This document shows, one piece after another, positions 1 to 9,045 of a stretch of DNA of 64,000 nt. Position numbers and translations under genes: made by a program. Source of the DNA: JBGTFE01 sp049799955 (GTDB lineage: Bacteria > Acidobacteriota > Blastocatellia > Pyrinomonadales > Pyrinomonadaceae). The notes under the pieces were generated by a model. The model did no database searches. It saw nothing but the letters and a program-made list of their open reading frames with translations, and had not been told where the DNA came from. The DNA is taken from contig JBARIW010000054.1 of the NCBI GenBank assembly GCA_049799955.1, positions 1 through 64,000 on the forward strand, written 5' to 3'. Each line of letters starts with the position of its first letter. The stretch's first letter is position 1.

Positions 1-1
1 G

Positions 2-3000
2 CCTGAAATGACCGAGCTTTATGTCGCGCTCGCCGAAATTGAAACGAAAAGAAACAATTTTGACGCGGCGCTTGAAAATCTCGACAAGGTTTTAGAGCTG
101 ACGAACGACGAGGCGCAGTATGTAAAAAAGAAAATCGAAATTTTGAAAAAAGCCGGACGATTGGCGGAAATCGAAACGGAAAAAGCGAAATTGCCCGCCG
201 AGGAAGAAAAGAAAGTTACAAAAGACGAGTTTGCCGAAGCGCAAAAATTGCAGAGCACCGAAAAGGAAAAGGCGCGCGCGTTGTTTCGTGAAGCGTTTGC
301 GAAACTGCTCGAAAATCCGCTCGAAGGCGAGCTGAAAGCGGCAAACGTTTCGGGCTATGTTCAGTCTTTACGCGAGGAAGAATCGCTCGCTTCAATCGGC
401 GAACGCCTCTGGACATTGCGCGGGAAACTGATTTCGATTGCCGATGAAAACAACTTGACCGAAGCGGGCGAAGCGCGAAAGCGTCTGGGAATTTTGGACG
501 CGGCGATGCAGGATTCAATCGGCGCGATTGCCAAATCAATCGGCACGGACGACGAGCTTGCCGCTTTGCACCGGGACTGGCAGGCGAGAGTCGAAGAAAC
601 TTCGGTTTCGTCGGACAAATATCAAACCGTTTCGCTCATTCAAAATCTAAGCGCGCGCGCCGGTTTCGGCGATTTGGAAGAAAAGATTTTGCTCAAAAAA
701 CTGGACGAATCGGGCGACCGGACTATTCATCTTCAGCCGCTCGTAAATTTTTACAATGAGCGCGGCGCGTATCAGAAAACTTTCGATATTCTGGAAAAAT
801 ACGGGACTGACAATCTGGCGCTCAAAGCTGAAACGGCGCGAATTGTTGATAATCGTGAAAAAGAACTCGAAGCGTTGCGCGCGATTTACCAAAAGCCTTT
901 TGAGAAAATCGCGCCGGCAAACGACGAGAATATCACGCGTTATCTCGAAATTCTGTATTCGGAAAACCGCGCGGAACTAAAATCTCTGACCGAAAAAAAT
1001 TCCTTTTACCAGTTGCAATTAATAAATTTTCTGCTCGGCAAAGGCGAGCGCGAGCTGGCGCACGCGGCAATCGGCGGCGCAAATCTTTCGGACGCGTGGA
1101 AGCTCGCGCGCAACGCCGAAACGTCGCTTGCTTTGAAGGAATTCGACGCGTCGGCGGAATGTTATTTTTGCGACGCGCTGCAAATCGACTCAATCGGAAA
1201 TCTCGTCCGGCAAACGCCCGACAAAAAGCATTTTTTAATAAACGGCGATTGGTTTCATCTCGCGCGGGAATACGGCGAATGGCTTTTTGAGAAGAAAGAT
1301 AAAACCCTGCCCGCGAAGTTTTTACCGGCAATGACGGAAAATTTTCCGCAAAGCCCGGACGAACAGGCAAATCTCGGCGCGTTTTATCTCGAAAAAAACG
1401 AGCTGAAAGCGGCAATCGAGCATTTTCGGCTCGCGCTCGAAATTTCCGAGGACAAACAAACGCGAACGAGTCTCGGCGCGGCTTATTTCAAAATCGGCAG
1501 ACGAGATTACGCGGAAGAATGCTGGACGAATGTGCTTGAAGATGAACAAATCGAAAGCGGTTTGATTTATTTCCAAACTTTGCAGGAATACGGTTTAGCG
1601 GCGCAGGCGCGGGAAAAATTGCCAACAATTATTATCAAATTTCTGGAAATGAACAATGCGGATAAATCGGAAGATTTTCAAAATTTGATTCGCGCCGTCG
1701 CCGCTTCTTTCGAGAGCGAAGCGGAAAAATCAACTTACTTTTTGCAGATTTTAAGCCGCCGACCGACTGATACGTCGCTTGCCGCAATGCTTGTTGACGA
1801 AAAATTAATCGGCGCGGGCGAGCAAAAGAAATTTTATGAATTATTAATCAATCGCGCCGACAAAATCGACTATTACGATTCCGGTTATAAATCGATTTTG
1901 CGGAAGGTTTGGACGATTTCCGACGCCGAATCGGTTTATGACGCGGAAAGCGGATACAAACCGGAAGAACCGGAAGAAGAGATTCTCGACTGGCAGAAAA
2001 AATATCTCGAACTGTCAGCCGAAGAGCGCGAAAATGCGCAGGCTTCGCGGCTTATCAGGGAAATTGAAGGAGAATTAAACAATCGATACGCGCGTCCGGC
2101 GTGGCTCAGACTTGCCGCGTTGAGACAGCAAATTCGGGACGGCAAATTTGACCGGACGCAAGCCGAAAGCTTTATCGGAATCACGATTTCCGATTCGGCG
2201 ACGGAGATAAAACCGCCGAGCCTTGAGCGTTTTAATGAAATTTTGCGGATTTTGAAAAACGAAAAACGCGACGCGGAAGCCGCTAATATCTCCGAGTCGT
2301 TTTTCGCCCGGATGCTCGCGCTCGAACAATTTGACGCGGCAAATCTCACCGGACTCGCACGGGCGTTTTTCCAAAAAGGCGAGCCGGAAAAAGCTCTGCG
2401 AATCTTGCATCTGATGATTGACGCTTGCGACGAGCAAAAACGCGAAACGGCGCTGGCTGAAATTACTTCGATGGATGCTGTTCGGGCGCGAAGCGCGGAC
2501 GCGGCGAAACTGGCGGAAACAAATCCGGCAAGCCCTTCTATTCAGACAGATACGCTCAGGCTTGCCGCCGAAATCTGCGCTGAATTTCAGCAGGCGCAGC
2601 CGTCAATCGACTTTCGCCGCCGTCTGCTCGAACTTAATAAATCCGATTGGGCGAATCAAATCGAGCTTGCTAAGCTGCTGAATTCTCAGGGTGAAAAATC
2701 CGATGCGGCAAAACTTTTAAGCGAAATTATCGGAAGCCGCGATGCTTTGCGCCCGGCGCGCTGGCAGGCGCGAATGCTTTTGCGCGAAACAGGCGAAAGC
2801 GCGGATTTTCCGAATGCCGGTTTCGATTCGTTCTCGCAGTTTTATCAAGGAGTTTTTGCCGGAAAAGGCGGCGAAAACGAATCGGCGGCGGAGTTTTTTA
2901 GAAATTCGCTTATCGCCGATAAAGACACGCAAGCCGCGGCGCGACAGGAGCTTATCAAAACTTATATCGAGTCGAATAAATTTTTCGCCGCGCTGAAGCT

Positions 3001-3217
3001 TGCCGAAACGGACAAATCCGAAAAGCCCGACGCGCTTTTGCAGATGCTTGCCGAGGCGGCGGAAAAAGTCGGCGATTTCGGCAAAGCTATCGAATTTGAA
3101 AAAACTAAAACGGCAGCGAGCGAGGAAAAAATAAATCGTCTGGAGCGGCTTTTTGAAGAGAAAAACAGCAAGGCGACTGATTTGACAGTTGATTTGGAAA
3201 ATACTAAAAAAGAATAG
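2..3217 (+). CDS. TPR-repeat protein, 5' end outside window
   Basis: The reading frame is open from base 2, so the true start most likely lies upstream; the first in-window ATG is at 8. At least 1069 residues are visible. They are largely helical, Glu/Lys/Ala-rich, with degenerate tetratricopeptide repeats throughout. The clearest pair is around residues 450-530, with motifs such as ANLGAFYLEKNELKAAIEHF and LGAAYFKIGRRDYAEECW. TPR arrays are protein-interaction scaffolds; no catalytic domain is seen. The C-terminus is a charged coiled-coil-like tail. The next gene lies 114 nt downstream on the same strand and encodes a membrane-anchored protein, so both may work at the envelope, but this is inference. 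Exact partner and role are unknown. Confidence 0.85.
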   Translation, partial: PEMTELYVALAEIETKRNNFDAALENLDKVLELTNDEAQYVKKKIEILKKAGRLAEIETEKAKLPAEEEKKVTKDEFAEAQKLQSTEKEKARALFREAFAKLLENPLEGELKAANVSGYVQSLREEESLASIGERLWTLRGKLISIADENNLTEAGEARKRLGILDAAMQDSIGAIAKSIGTDDELAALHRDWQARVEETSVSSDKYQTVSLIQNLSARAGFGDLEEKILLKKLDESGDRTIHLQPLVNFYNERGAYQKTFDILEKYGTDNLALKAETARIVDNREKELEALRAIYQKPFEKIAPANDENITRYLEILYSENRAELKSLTEKNSFYQLQLINFLLGKGERELAHAAIGGANLSDAWKLARNAETSLALKEFDASAECYFCDALQIDSIGNLVRQTPDKKHFLINGDWFHLAREYGEWLFEKKDKTLPAKFLPAMTENFPQSPDEQANLGAFYLEKNELKAAIEHFRLALEISEDKQTRTSLGAAYFKIGRRDYAEECWTNVLEDEQIESGLIYFQTLQEYGLAAQAREKLPTIIIKFLEMNNADKSEDFQNLIRAVAASFESEAEKSTYFLQILSRRPTDTSLAAMLVDEKLIGAGEQKKFYELLINRADKIDYYDSGYKSILRKVWTISDAESVYDAESGYKPEEPEEEILDWQKKYLELSAEERENAQASRLIREIEGELNNRYARPAWLRLAALRQQIRDGKFDRTQAESFIGITISDSATEIKPPSLERFNEILRILKNEKRDAEAANISESFFARMLALEQFDAANLTGLARAFFQKGEPEKALRILHLMIDACDEQKRETALAEITSMDAVRARSADAAKLAETNPASPSIQTDTLRLAAEICAEFQQAQPSIDFRRRLLELNKSDWANQIELAKLLNSQGEKSDAAKLLSEIIGSRDALRPARWQARMLLRETGESADFPNAGFDSFSQFYQGVFAGKGGENESAAEFFRNSLIADKDTQAAARQELIKTYIESNKFFAALKLAETDKSEKPDALLQMLAEAAEKVGDFGKAIEFEKTKTAASEEKINRLERLFEEKNSKATDLTVDLENTKKE

Positions 3218-3306
3218 CCCGCAGATGAACGCTGATTCAGCGGATTTACCCGGGTTTTTTATGAATTATCCGCGAAAATCCGTATAATCCGCGTCTGTCC
3301 GCAGGC
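3217..3306. repeat. Imperfect inverted intergenic repeat
   Basis: The left arm (about 3217-3249) and right arm (about 3268-3306) are inverted, imperfect complements. Both are built from short phrases of the type GCGGATTT and AATCCGCG. This style of AGATGAACGC/ATCCGCG intergenic repeat is seen dispersed in many environmental bacterial genomes. The element fills the gap between two co-directional genes and could fold as a hairpin in the transcript. No function is assigned. Confidence 0.6.
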
Positions 3307-3331
3307 TATTTCTTTTCTCTTGGAGAAAATT

Positions 3332-5077
3332 ATGAAATTTAGAATTCTGGTAGCGGTTTTTGTGATTGTCGTTGTTGCTCTAATCGCTTTTTCGAAAATA
3401 AATCGCAAGCCGTTTGCGCCTGCCGAAGACTTTCCACGCGAGGCGCTCGTTTATGTGCAGATTTCGGATTTGCCCGCGTTTATCAGGCTTTGGAACGAAT
3501 CGAAACTTAAGGAAAAATACACGACGAGCGAAAATTTCAGAGATTTTACAAACGGTCATCTCGGTTTGAAGCTGGCGAGCCGCTGGCAGGAATTTAACGA
3601 GGCGAGCGGATTTCCGTTTGATTTGGAAACGCTCGGCGGTTTGACCGAAAATCAGGCTGCCGTGGCGCTTTACGACATCGGCAAGCTCGAATTTGTTTTT
3701 ATCGCGCCGATGCGCGACGAGCTTTTCGCGGCGACGAAATTTGTGCAGAATCAAAGTAATTTTGCGGAAGAAACGCTCGAAGACGGAACGGTTCTTTATC
3801 GCGCAAATGTCGAAGCCGACCGCGGGCGGCAGCGTCAGGAACTGATTTTTACAAACGCGAAAGGAAGATTCGTTCTGGCGACGAGCGAAAAACTTCTGGC
3901 TGAAACGCTCGGCAATATCAACGGCAATAAATCGAAAAACCGCCTGTCTGACGAGCCTGCGTTTAAAATTTTGAGCGAAAAAACCGAGCCGCACACGGCG
4001 ACCGTTTGGATTAATCAAACTGTTTTGAACGAGGATTATTGCTTTAAGCGTTACTGGCTGATGTCGGATGTCGAAAATCTGAAAAACATTCGCGCCGGAA
4101 TTTTCGATTTTGAAATGCGCGAAGAAAAGCTTGTCGAGCGGCGACGTTTTTTGCTAAATCAGGCGGTTGCTTCTTCGCCGGTCGCGGCGGCGCAGGCGGC
4201 TGAAATGCTTGCCTTTTTGCCGGAGAATATTCCGTTTTATCGTTTGCAAAGCGCGAGCCCGAAAACGATTGACGAAGCGATTGAAAACACGATTTTTGCC
4301 CGCCGCAAACCGGAAGCGCGGCGGGAAGACGGCAATCGTTTTTACTATTCTTCATTCGAAGCTTACGAAGACGATTCATACCGCAATTACCGTTCTCCCG
4401 GCGAGGAATTTGACGAATCGATTGACGAAGCCGATGAAGATGAAACAATCGAAAGGCGCGAAACAGACTTAGATTTTTCGAAATTAATTCAGGCGGCAAA
4501 TCCGAAAGCAATTTTAACTTTTACCGAACCGCAGGTTCTGCCCGCGCCGATGTTTATCGAATTTCGCCGTGGTGCGATTTTTCAGCTTGCCTCGCCTGCC
4601 AATTTTAATCGTGAGCTGTTCGAGTCCGAAACGGAAAAAAGGCTTTTAGCGCAAATTTTGATTTCCGCGCCGGATGCGCGTCTGAACTGGGAAACAAAAA
4701 CCGGAAAAGACGCGTCGTGGCGCGAGCTTAAACTGCCGATGCTCGAATGGAAAATAGCTTATACCGTGCGCGGAAGCGAACTGATTTTAACGGACAATGC
4801 CGATTTTCTGCTGGAAATCGTCGCTGCCGGAAACTCTCAGGCGGTTAAAAAACAGAATTCTCCGCTCGATGCGCTGACGGTTTTGAATCTCGACCAGAGA
4901 GAAAACGCATACGACCAAATTTTCGCCGGGCTTGCCGGAAAAAAGGCGGCAAATGAATTTTTTACGGGCAATATCAAAAGCCTGCTCGATTCCGTTTCAG
5001 ATGTCAAAAAAATCGAGATAAGAGAGCGTTATCTGCAAAACATTCTCGATGAGGAAATAATCGCCGACTACAAATAA
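3332..5077 (+). CDS. Membrane-anchored protein of unknown function
   Basis: The start is placed at the ATG at 3332, because GGAG at 3322-3325 sits six bases before it; an in-frame TTG at 3320 is less likely. The product is about 581 residues. Residues 1-25 form a hydrophobic signal anchor after MKFRI, so the bulk should be outside the cytoplasmic membrane. The body has alternating strands and helices, as in secreted proteins annotated DUF3352 or unknown. A very acidic, Tyr/Arg-containing linker lies around residues 345-390. No enzyme motif is seen. It lies behind the TPR gene on the same strand, across a palindromic repeat, and is followed by a hairpin terminator. Function unknown. Confidence 0.75.
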   Translation: MKFRILVAVFVIVVVALIAFSKINRKPFAPAEDFPREALVYVQISDLPAFIRLWNESKLKEKYTTSENFRDFTNGHLGLKLASRWQEFNEASGFPFDLETLGGLTENQAAVALYDIGKLEFVFIAPMRDELFAATKFVQNQSNFAEETLEDGTVLYRANVEADRGRQRQELIFTNAKGRFVLATSEKLLAETLGNINGNKSKNRLSDEPAFKILSEKTEPHTATVWINQTVLNEDYCFKRYWLMSDVENLKNIRAGIFDFEMREEKLVERRRFLLNQAVASSPVAAAQAAEMLAFLPENIPFYRLQSASPKTIDEAIENTIFARRKPEARREDGNRFYYSSFEAYEDDSYRNYRSPGEEFDESIDEADEDETIERRETDLDFSKLIQAANPKAILTFTEPQVLPAPMFIEFRRGAIFQLASPANFNRELFESETEKRLLAQILISAPDARLNWETKTGKDASWRELKLPMLEWKIAYTVRGSELILTDNADFLLEIVAAGNSQAVKKQNSPLDALTVLNLDQRENAYDQIFAGLAGKKAANEFFTGNIKSLLDSVSDVKKIEIRERYLQNILDEEIIADYK

Positions 5078-5164
5078 TTTTTTTTCAGCCCGTCGAAAAT
5101 TCCGAATTTATCTGATTGACAAGCATCGACGAGCGATTGGCGCAGCGCATTTTAGAGACAAAAA

Positions 5165-5186
5165 GGAGGCGAAACGGCTCGCCTCC
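5165..5186 (-). terminator. Rho-independent terminator between convergent genes
   Basis: A perfect 8-bp stem, GGAGGCGA (5165-5172) with TCGCCTCC (5179-5186), closes a 6-nt loop. Read on the minus strand, the stem is followed by a run of T (TTTTTGTCTC), the classic intrinsic terminator form, 25 nt past the stop of the minus-strand protease. On the plus strand the hairpin is followed by CGAAAATT, so termination of the plus-strand gene there would be weaker. Confidence 0.8.
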
Positions 5187-5210
5187 CGAAAATTCGTCTT
5201 TTGATTTACG

Positions 5211-8200
5211 TCAATTAATTTTCTTGCCTTTTATCTCTCTTCCGCTCGGAATGATAATCGTAACGCCGTTGATTTTCCCGTCCGAGCCGCGTTCGAATGT
5301 TACGGTTACGCTGGCGGTTTGAGCGGTAAATTTATCTTTTGCCGCCGCGTCCGAAACAAGCTCGATGCGTTCGCCGCCCGCCAGACCGATTAATTTATCG
5401 CCTTCCTGACTAAAAACTACAACTCCCATCGGCGTTTCAAACTGCCCGAGATATTCGGCAAATTTTCCGGTTACAACAGGTTTGACTTCCGCTTTCGTCG
5501 CCGGCAAAGGAAATGCCGAACCGGGCGTCGGCAGATTGAAAACGCCGGTCATTGCCTGTTTTGCATACGGATGATTTGGAAATGTCGGGCGTTTCGGCTT
5601 AATCACCGGATTTTTTGCAGCTTGCGCCATCGCCACTTCGACAGCTTTTTCAAGCTGTGAATCGCGGTTTGCCATCCAATCCTGCGGTGTAATTTCCACT
5701 TCAACGTCAGGATGAACGCCGTCGTTTTCGATTCCCCAAGTCGTTCCGTCGGGATTATAAGCCGCGCGATTCGGCAGCTGCACGCGCCCGCCGTCTATCA
5801 AACGCGGCGTGAAAAAATATGGTCCGATGCCGCCGCCGTATGTGCGCTTGCCGACGATTGTGCCTACTTTTCCGAGCTTAAACATAAACGCGCCGGTTTC
5901 CGCCGCCGAGCCGTTCCATTCGTTAATCAGCATAACTTTGACGGGCGGCGCGGGATTGACGGGCGTGGCGATGTCGTCGCCGCCGCGAAACATATAATAA
6001 TAAAGCGGCTTGCGCGCCATCCATTCAATCAGATAATCGGGTGTGATGCCGCCGCCGTTAAATCGCTGGTCAACGATAATTCCGGCTTTGTCGGCGTAGC
6101 CCGTCAGCCCTCGAATCGCGTTGTTGATTCCGTTCGGGTCGTAGTTTTCGATAAAAATATAACCGAGCTTGCCGCCCGAAAGCTTTTCGACCAGTTTGCG
6201 ATTATTTTCCGCCCAATTTGCGCGGCGCAGGCGATTTTCGCCGTTTGTCGGATAAACCGTATAAGTTCGCGGGTTGCTTCCGTCCGCGTTTGCGCTGACC
6301 GTGAGCTTTGTCGGTTTGCCGCCGGTGTTTTCGAAATAGCTCAGGATGTTTTTGCTCGCTTCGACTTTCTGCCCGCCGACTTCCAGAATGTAATCGCCTT
6401 CGCGGACATCGACGCCTGCCATGCTTAACGGCGCATTAAAAGAACCGTTGGAAGCGGCATAGGAAGTCGCGCCGTAAATTTTCTTAAAGCGATATTTCCC
6501 GTTTTCAATCGCGTAATCCGCGCCGAGCAATCCGATGCGATTTCCTTGTCCGGCAGGCTGCGGCTGGTCGCCGCCGCCGATTGCCAGATGACTCACGGAA
6601 ACGTGTCCGAGCATTTGCTGCATCAGGCGGTTTAAGTCCGTGCGGCGCGTAATTGTCGGTAAGTAAGCAGAATATTCGCGCTCTAACTGCTCAAGATTCT
6701 GCCCGTGATAATTCGGGTCGTAAAACCAGTCGCGCATAATCCTGACGGATTCGTGAAACATCTGTTTCCATTCTTCGGCGGGATTTACGCGAATTTCCAT
6801 TTTGCTGAAATCCTGTTTGCCGTCGCCGGATTTAGCGGGCGTTTCCGCCGAAGTTATAAAATAGTCGCGTCCCTTTCGATACAAAATGCGGTTTCCGTCG
6901 CGCATGATGTCAACTGCGTCAACTGCGCCAATGGTTTTCTGCATTTCACCGCCTTTCGCCAAATCGTAAGTATAAATTGCCTGCGATTGCGACTGCTCGT
7001 TGAAATCGCCCGGCGCGCTCGACCATTCGTCAGCCACCAAAATCAATTTTCCGGCGCGTCCCGCAACAAGCTGCGAATAATCTCTCTGCGGCAGAGGCAG
7101 ATTGATAAAACGCGTCGAGATATTGTCAAAATCAATCTTCACCTGCGGCGCGATTTCGCCGATTTTCGCGTCCGGATTTGGCTGGTTGCCGGGAACGAAC
7201 GGCGAAGGCGTATCTTTCGCCAGAATCAAGGCGTGAACGCGGCGCACGACCAGCGGATTTGCAAAAACGCCGTTCAAAACGCCCCAGTCAAACTCGCTCG
7301 TTCCGGCGTTCAGGCTCGAAACAAAATATAAATATTTGCCGTTCGCGTCGAAAACGGGCATTTCCGCGTGCGTTACGCCGTCAGTGATTTGAAAGCTTTT
7401 CTTTTGCGCCAAATCGTGAATATAAACGGTCGCGGCGCGGTTTTTCAAGCGTTTCGCGTAGGTCAGAAAACGCGAATCGGGCGAAAAATTCGGCGTCCAT
7501 CCGGTTTGCGCCGAATAGGTCGAAGTATCGACTTTAGCCGCCGTGCCTTTTTCAATGTCGGCGAGCCAAAGATTCAACTGCCTGTCGCTGAAAGCGATTT
7601 TTTTCGAATCCGGCGACCAGGTCGTTTCCCAGTAAAAAGAAGGTTTCGGCTCGATTGCAATTTTCTTAACCGAATCGTTTTCGAGCGAGCGGACGTGAAG
7701 CGCGTATTCGCCCGATTCGTCCGAAAAATACGCGATTGATTTGTTGTCGGGCGAAATTGAAGGATAGCGTTCAGCCGCGCCGGAAGTGTTCGTCAAATTT
7801 TTTGCCGCGCTCGTTTTCGTATCGAACAAAAGCACTTCGCCGCGCGTGCCGAAAGCAATTTTTTCGCCGTCGGCGGACGGCAGAATCTGTTCGAGAAAAC
7901 GCATCGCGTTAACCGCGCGCGGCGCAAGCTCGGACGTTTCGGGCGAAACCGAAACGTCGATAACTTTATCCTGATTCGTCGCCAAATCAAGCAGGTGAAT
8001 TTTTCCGTTCTGTACAAAAGCGATTGCGTCATTTGCGGCGGACGCGGCTCTGATTCCCTGACCGTCAAATTTCGTCAACTGCTTTGCCTGCTTTGTTTTC
8101 AGGTCATACGAGAAAAGATTGAAAATTCCGGTGCGGTCGGATGTGAAATAAATTTTATCGCCGAGCCACATCGGAAATTTGTCGTTGAAATTCTGATTCG

Positions 8201-8813
8201 GCAGCTTTTCAACCGCGCCGGTTTTCAGGTCGGCAATGTAAATCGGCGCGGTAGAGCCGCCGCGATAATAGCGCCATTCGCCGAAACTGAGACGCGGATT
8301 GTATGCAATTCGGCTGCCGTCGGGCGAAAATGTGCCCTGAAACGCCTGCGGCAAAGGCAGAGCTACAGCCAGCGTTCCGTTTTCGACCGCCGATTTATAC
8401 AAACGCGTTAAGCCTTCTTCGTCGCGCGTCGTTTCAAAAATGACTTCCTTTCCGTCAGGCGTCCAAGCCGTTACGAAATCGTCTTCCGGCATCAGCGTTA
8501 CGCGCCTCGCCTCAGCGCCGCCGTCCGCCGCGATTATAAAAACATCCCAATCGTTGCCGTTTGAGCGCGAAAAAGCAATCCATTTTCCGTCCGGCGAATA
8601 AACCGGATTTGTTTCCTCGTTCGGCGTGTTCGTCAAACGCTTTGCCGCGCCGCCGGTTCTATCGACGAGCCAGATTTTTCCCGCGTATGTAAAAGCGACT
8701 TGGTTTTGATTAACCGCCACGCGACCGATGAGCAAAGACGCATTCGAAGTTTGCGCCGCGAAGTTTGACCAGAAAGAAAGAACAAACAAAAAAGCTAAAA
8801 AGGCTTTCAACAT
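5211..8813 (-). CDS. Tricorn-type S41 serine protease with beta-propeller
   Basis: A secreted or periplasmic peptidase of 1200 residues, close to the usual length of bacterial tricorn homologues. A signal peptide is visible (residues 1-20, ending SNFAAQ). Residues about 30-500 carry WD40-like/TolB-type propeller repeats with the recurring phrase SPDGKWIAF. A tricorn C1-like helical part follows around 690-745 and includes HVSVSHLAI with the candidate catalytic His near 742. A PDZ domain lies around 780-870 and the S41 core around 890-1070. The nucleophile is probably the Ser in NGSAAETGAF (about 968), and a downstream Glu in WGIENDGVHPD (about 1026) matches the tricorn charge-relay region. 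The last 110 residues form a DUF3471-like beta domain. Tricorn enzymes cut short peptides. It is monocistronic with its own terminator. Confidence 0.9.
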   Translation of the reverse strand: MLKAFLAFLFVLSFWSNFAAQTSNASLLIGRVAVNQNQVAFTYAGKIWLVDRTGGAAKRLTNTPNEETNPVYSPDGKWIAFSRSNGNDWDVFIIAADGGAEARRVTLMPEDDFVTAWTPDGKEVIFETTRDEEGLTRLYKSAVENGTLAVALPLPQAFQGTFSPDGSRIAYNPRLSFGEWRYYRGGSTAPIYIADLKTGAVEKLPNQNFNDKFPMWLGDKIYFTSDRTGIFNLFSYDLKTKQAKQLTKFDGQGIRAASAANDAIAFVQNGKIHLLDLATNQDKVIDVSVSPETSELAPRAVNAMRFLEQILPSADGEKIAFGTRGEVLLFDTKTSAAKNLTNTSGAAERYPSISPDNKSIAYFSDESGEYALHVRSLENDSVKKIAIEPKPSFYWETTWSPDSKKIAFSDRQLNLWLADIEKGTAAKVDTSTYSAQTGWTPNFSPDSRFLTYAKRLKNRAATVYIHDLAQKKSFQITDGVTHAEMPVFDANGKYLYFVSSLNAGTSEFDWGVLNGVFANPLVVRRVHALILAKDTPSPFVPGNQPNPDAKIGEIAPQVKIDFDNISTRFINLPLPQRDYSQLVAGRAGKLILVADEWSSAPGDFNEQSQSQAIYTYDLAKGGEMQKTIGAVDAVDIMRDGNRILYRKGRDYFITSAETPAKSGDGKQDFSKMEIRVNPAEEWKQMFHESVRIMRDWFYDPNYHGQNLEQLEREYSAYLPTITRRTDLNRLMQQMLGHVSVSHLAIGGGDQPQPAGQGNRIGLLGADYAIENGKYRFKKIYGATSYAASNGSFNAPLSMAGVDVREGDYILEVGGQKVEASKNILSYFENTGGKPTKLTVSANADGSNPRTYTVYPTNGENRLRRANWAENNRKLVEKLSGGKLGYIFIENYDPNGINNAIRGLTGYADKAGIIVDQRFNGGGITPDYLIEWMARKPLYYYMFRGGDDIATPVNPAPPVKVMLINEWNGSAAETGAFMFKLGKVGTIVGKRTYGGGIGPYFFTPRLIDGGRVQLPNRAAYNPDGTTWGIENDGVHPDVEVEITPQDWMANRDSQLEKAVEVAMAQAAKNPVIKPKRPTFPNHPYAKQAMTGVFNLPTPGSAFPLPATKAEVKPVVTGKFAEYLGQFETPMGVVVFSQEGDKLIGLAGGERIELVSDAAAKDKFTAQTASVTVTFERGSDGKINGVTIIIPSGREIKGKKIN

Positions 8814-8902
8814 AGATTTTGACCTGCTTTTGATTGAAGTAAATTGAATCCGAATAATTTTAACGACAATTATAAAACCTAAGTTCCCGATACTTTAAAT
8901 AA

Positions 8903-8937
8903 CACGAAATAATTGAGTTTTTTCGCGGTTCTTCGTG
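8903..8937. repeat. Small inverted repeat in intergenic spacer
   Basis: CACGAA (8903-8908) and TTCGTG (8932-8937) flank a TTTTTTCGCGG stretch. The wording resembles dispersed CGCGGTTCTTCGTG intergenic repeats known from many bacterial genomes. It lies in the 232-bp gap between the protease gene and the end of the injection-system operon. No function is assigned, and the arms are short enough to be chance. Confidence 0.25.
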
Positions 8938-8982
8938 CGATTTAGCGGCTGCAAGCCTTAAAATTTTCTGTTTTTGCGCAAA

Positions 8983-9026
8983 GCCGGTAAAGTGAAAAAA
9001 GTGTTGCGCGTAATGTGAAAATTTCT
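8983..9026 (+). repeat. Partial copy of dispersed GCGCATAA..TGAAAA repeat
   Basis: Two units are recognisable: GCCGGTAAAGTGAAAAA at 8983-8999 and GCGCGTAATGTGAAAATTTCT-like sequence at 9006-9026. The offset between them, 23 bp, is exactly that of units two and three in the fuller copies at 48504-48633 and 61681-61810. This copy starts 20 nt past the stop of the last injection-system gene. The repeat resembles multi-site ends of IS21-like elements; no transposase is nearby. Confidence 0.65.
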
Positions 9027-9045
9027 CTTTTCCAGATACATTCGT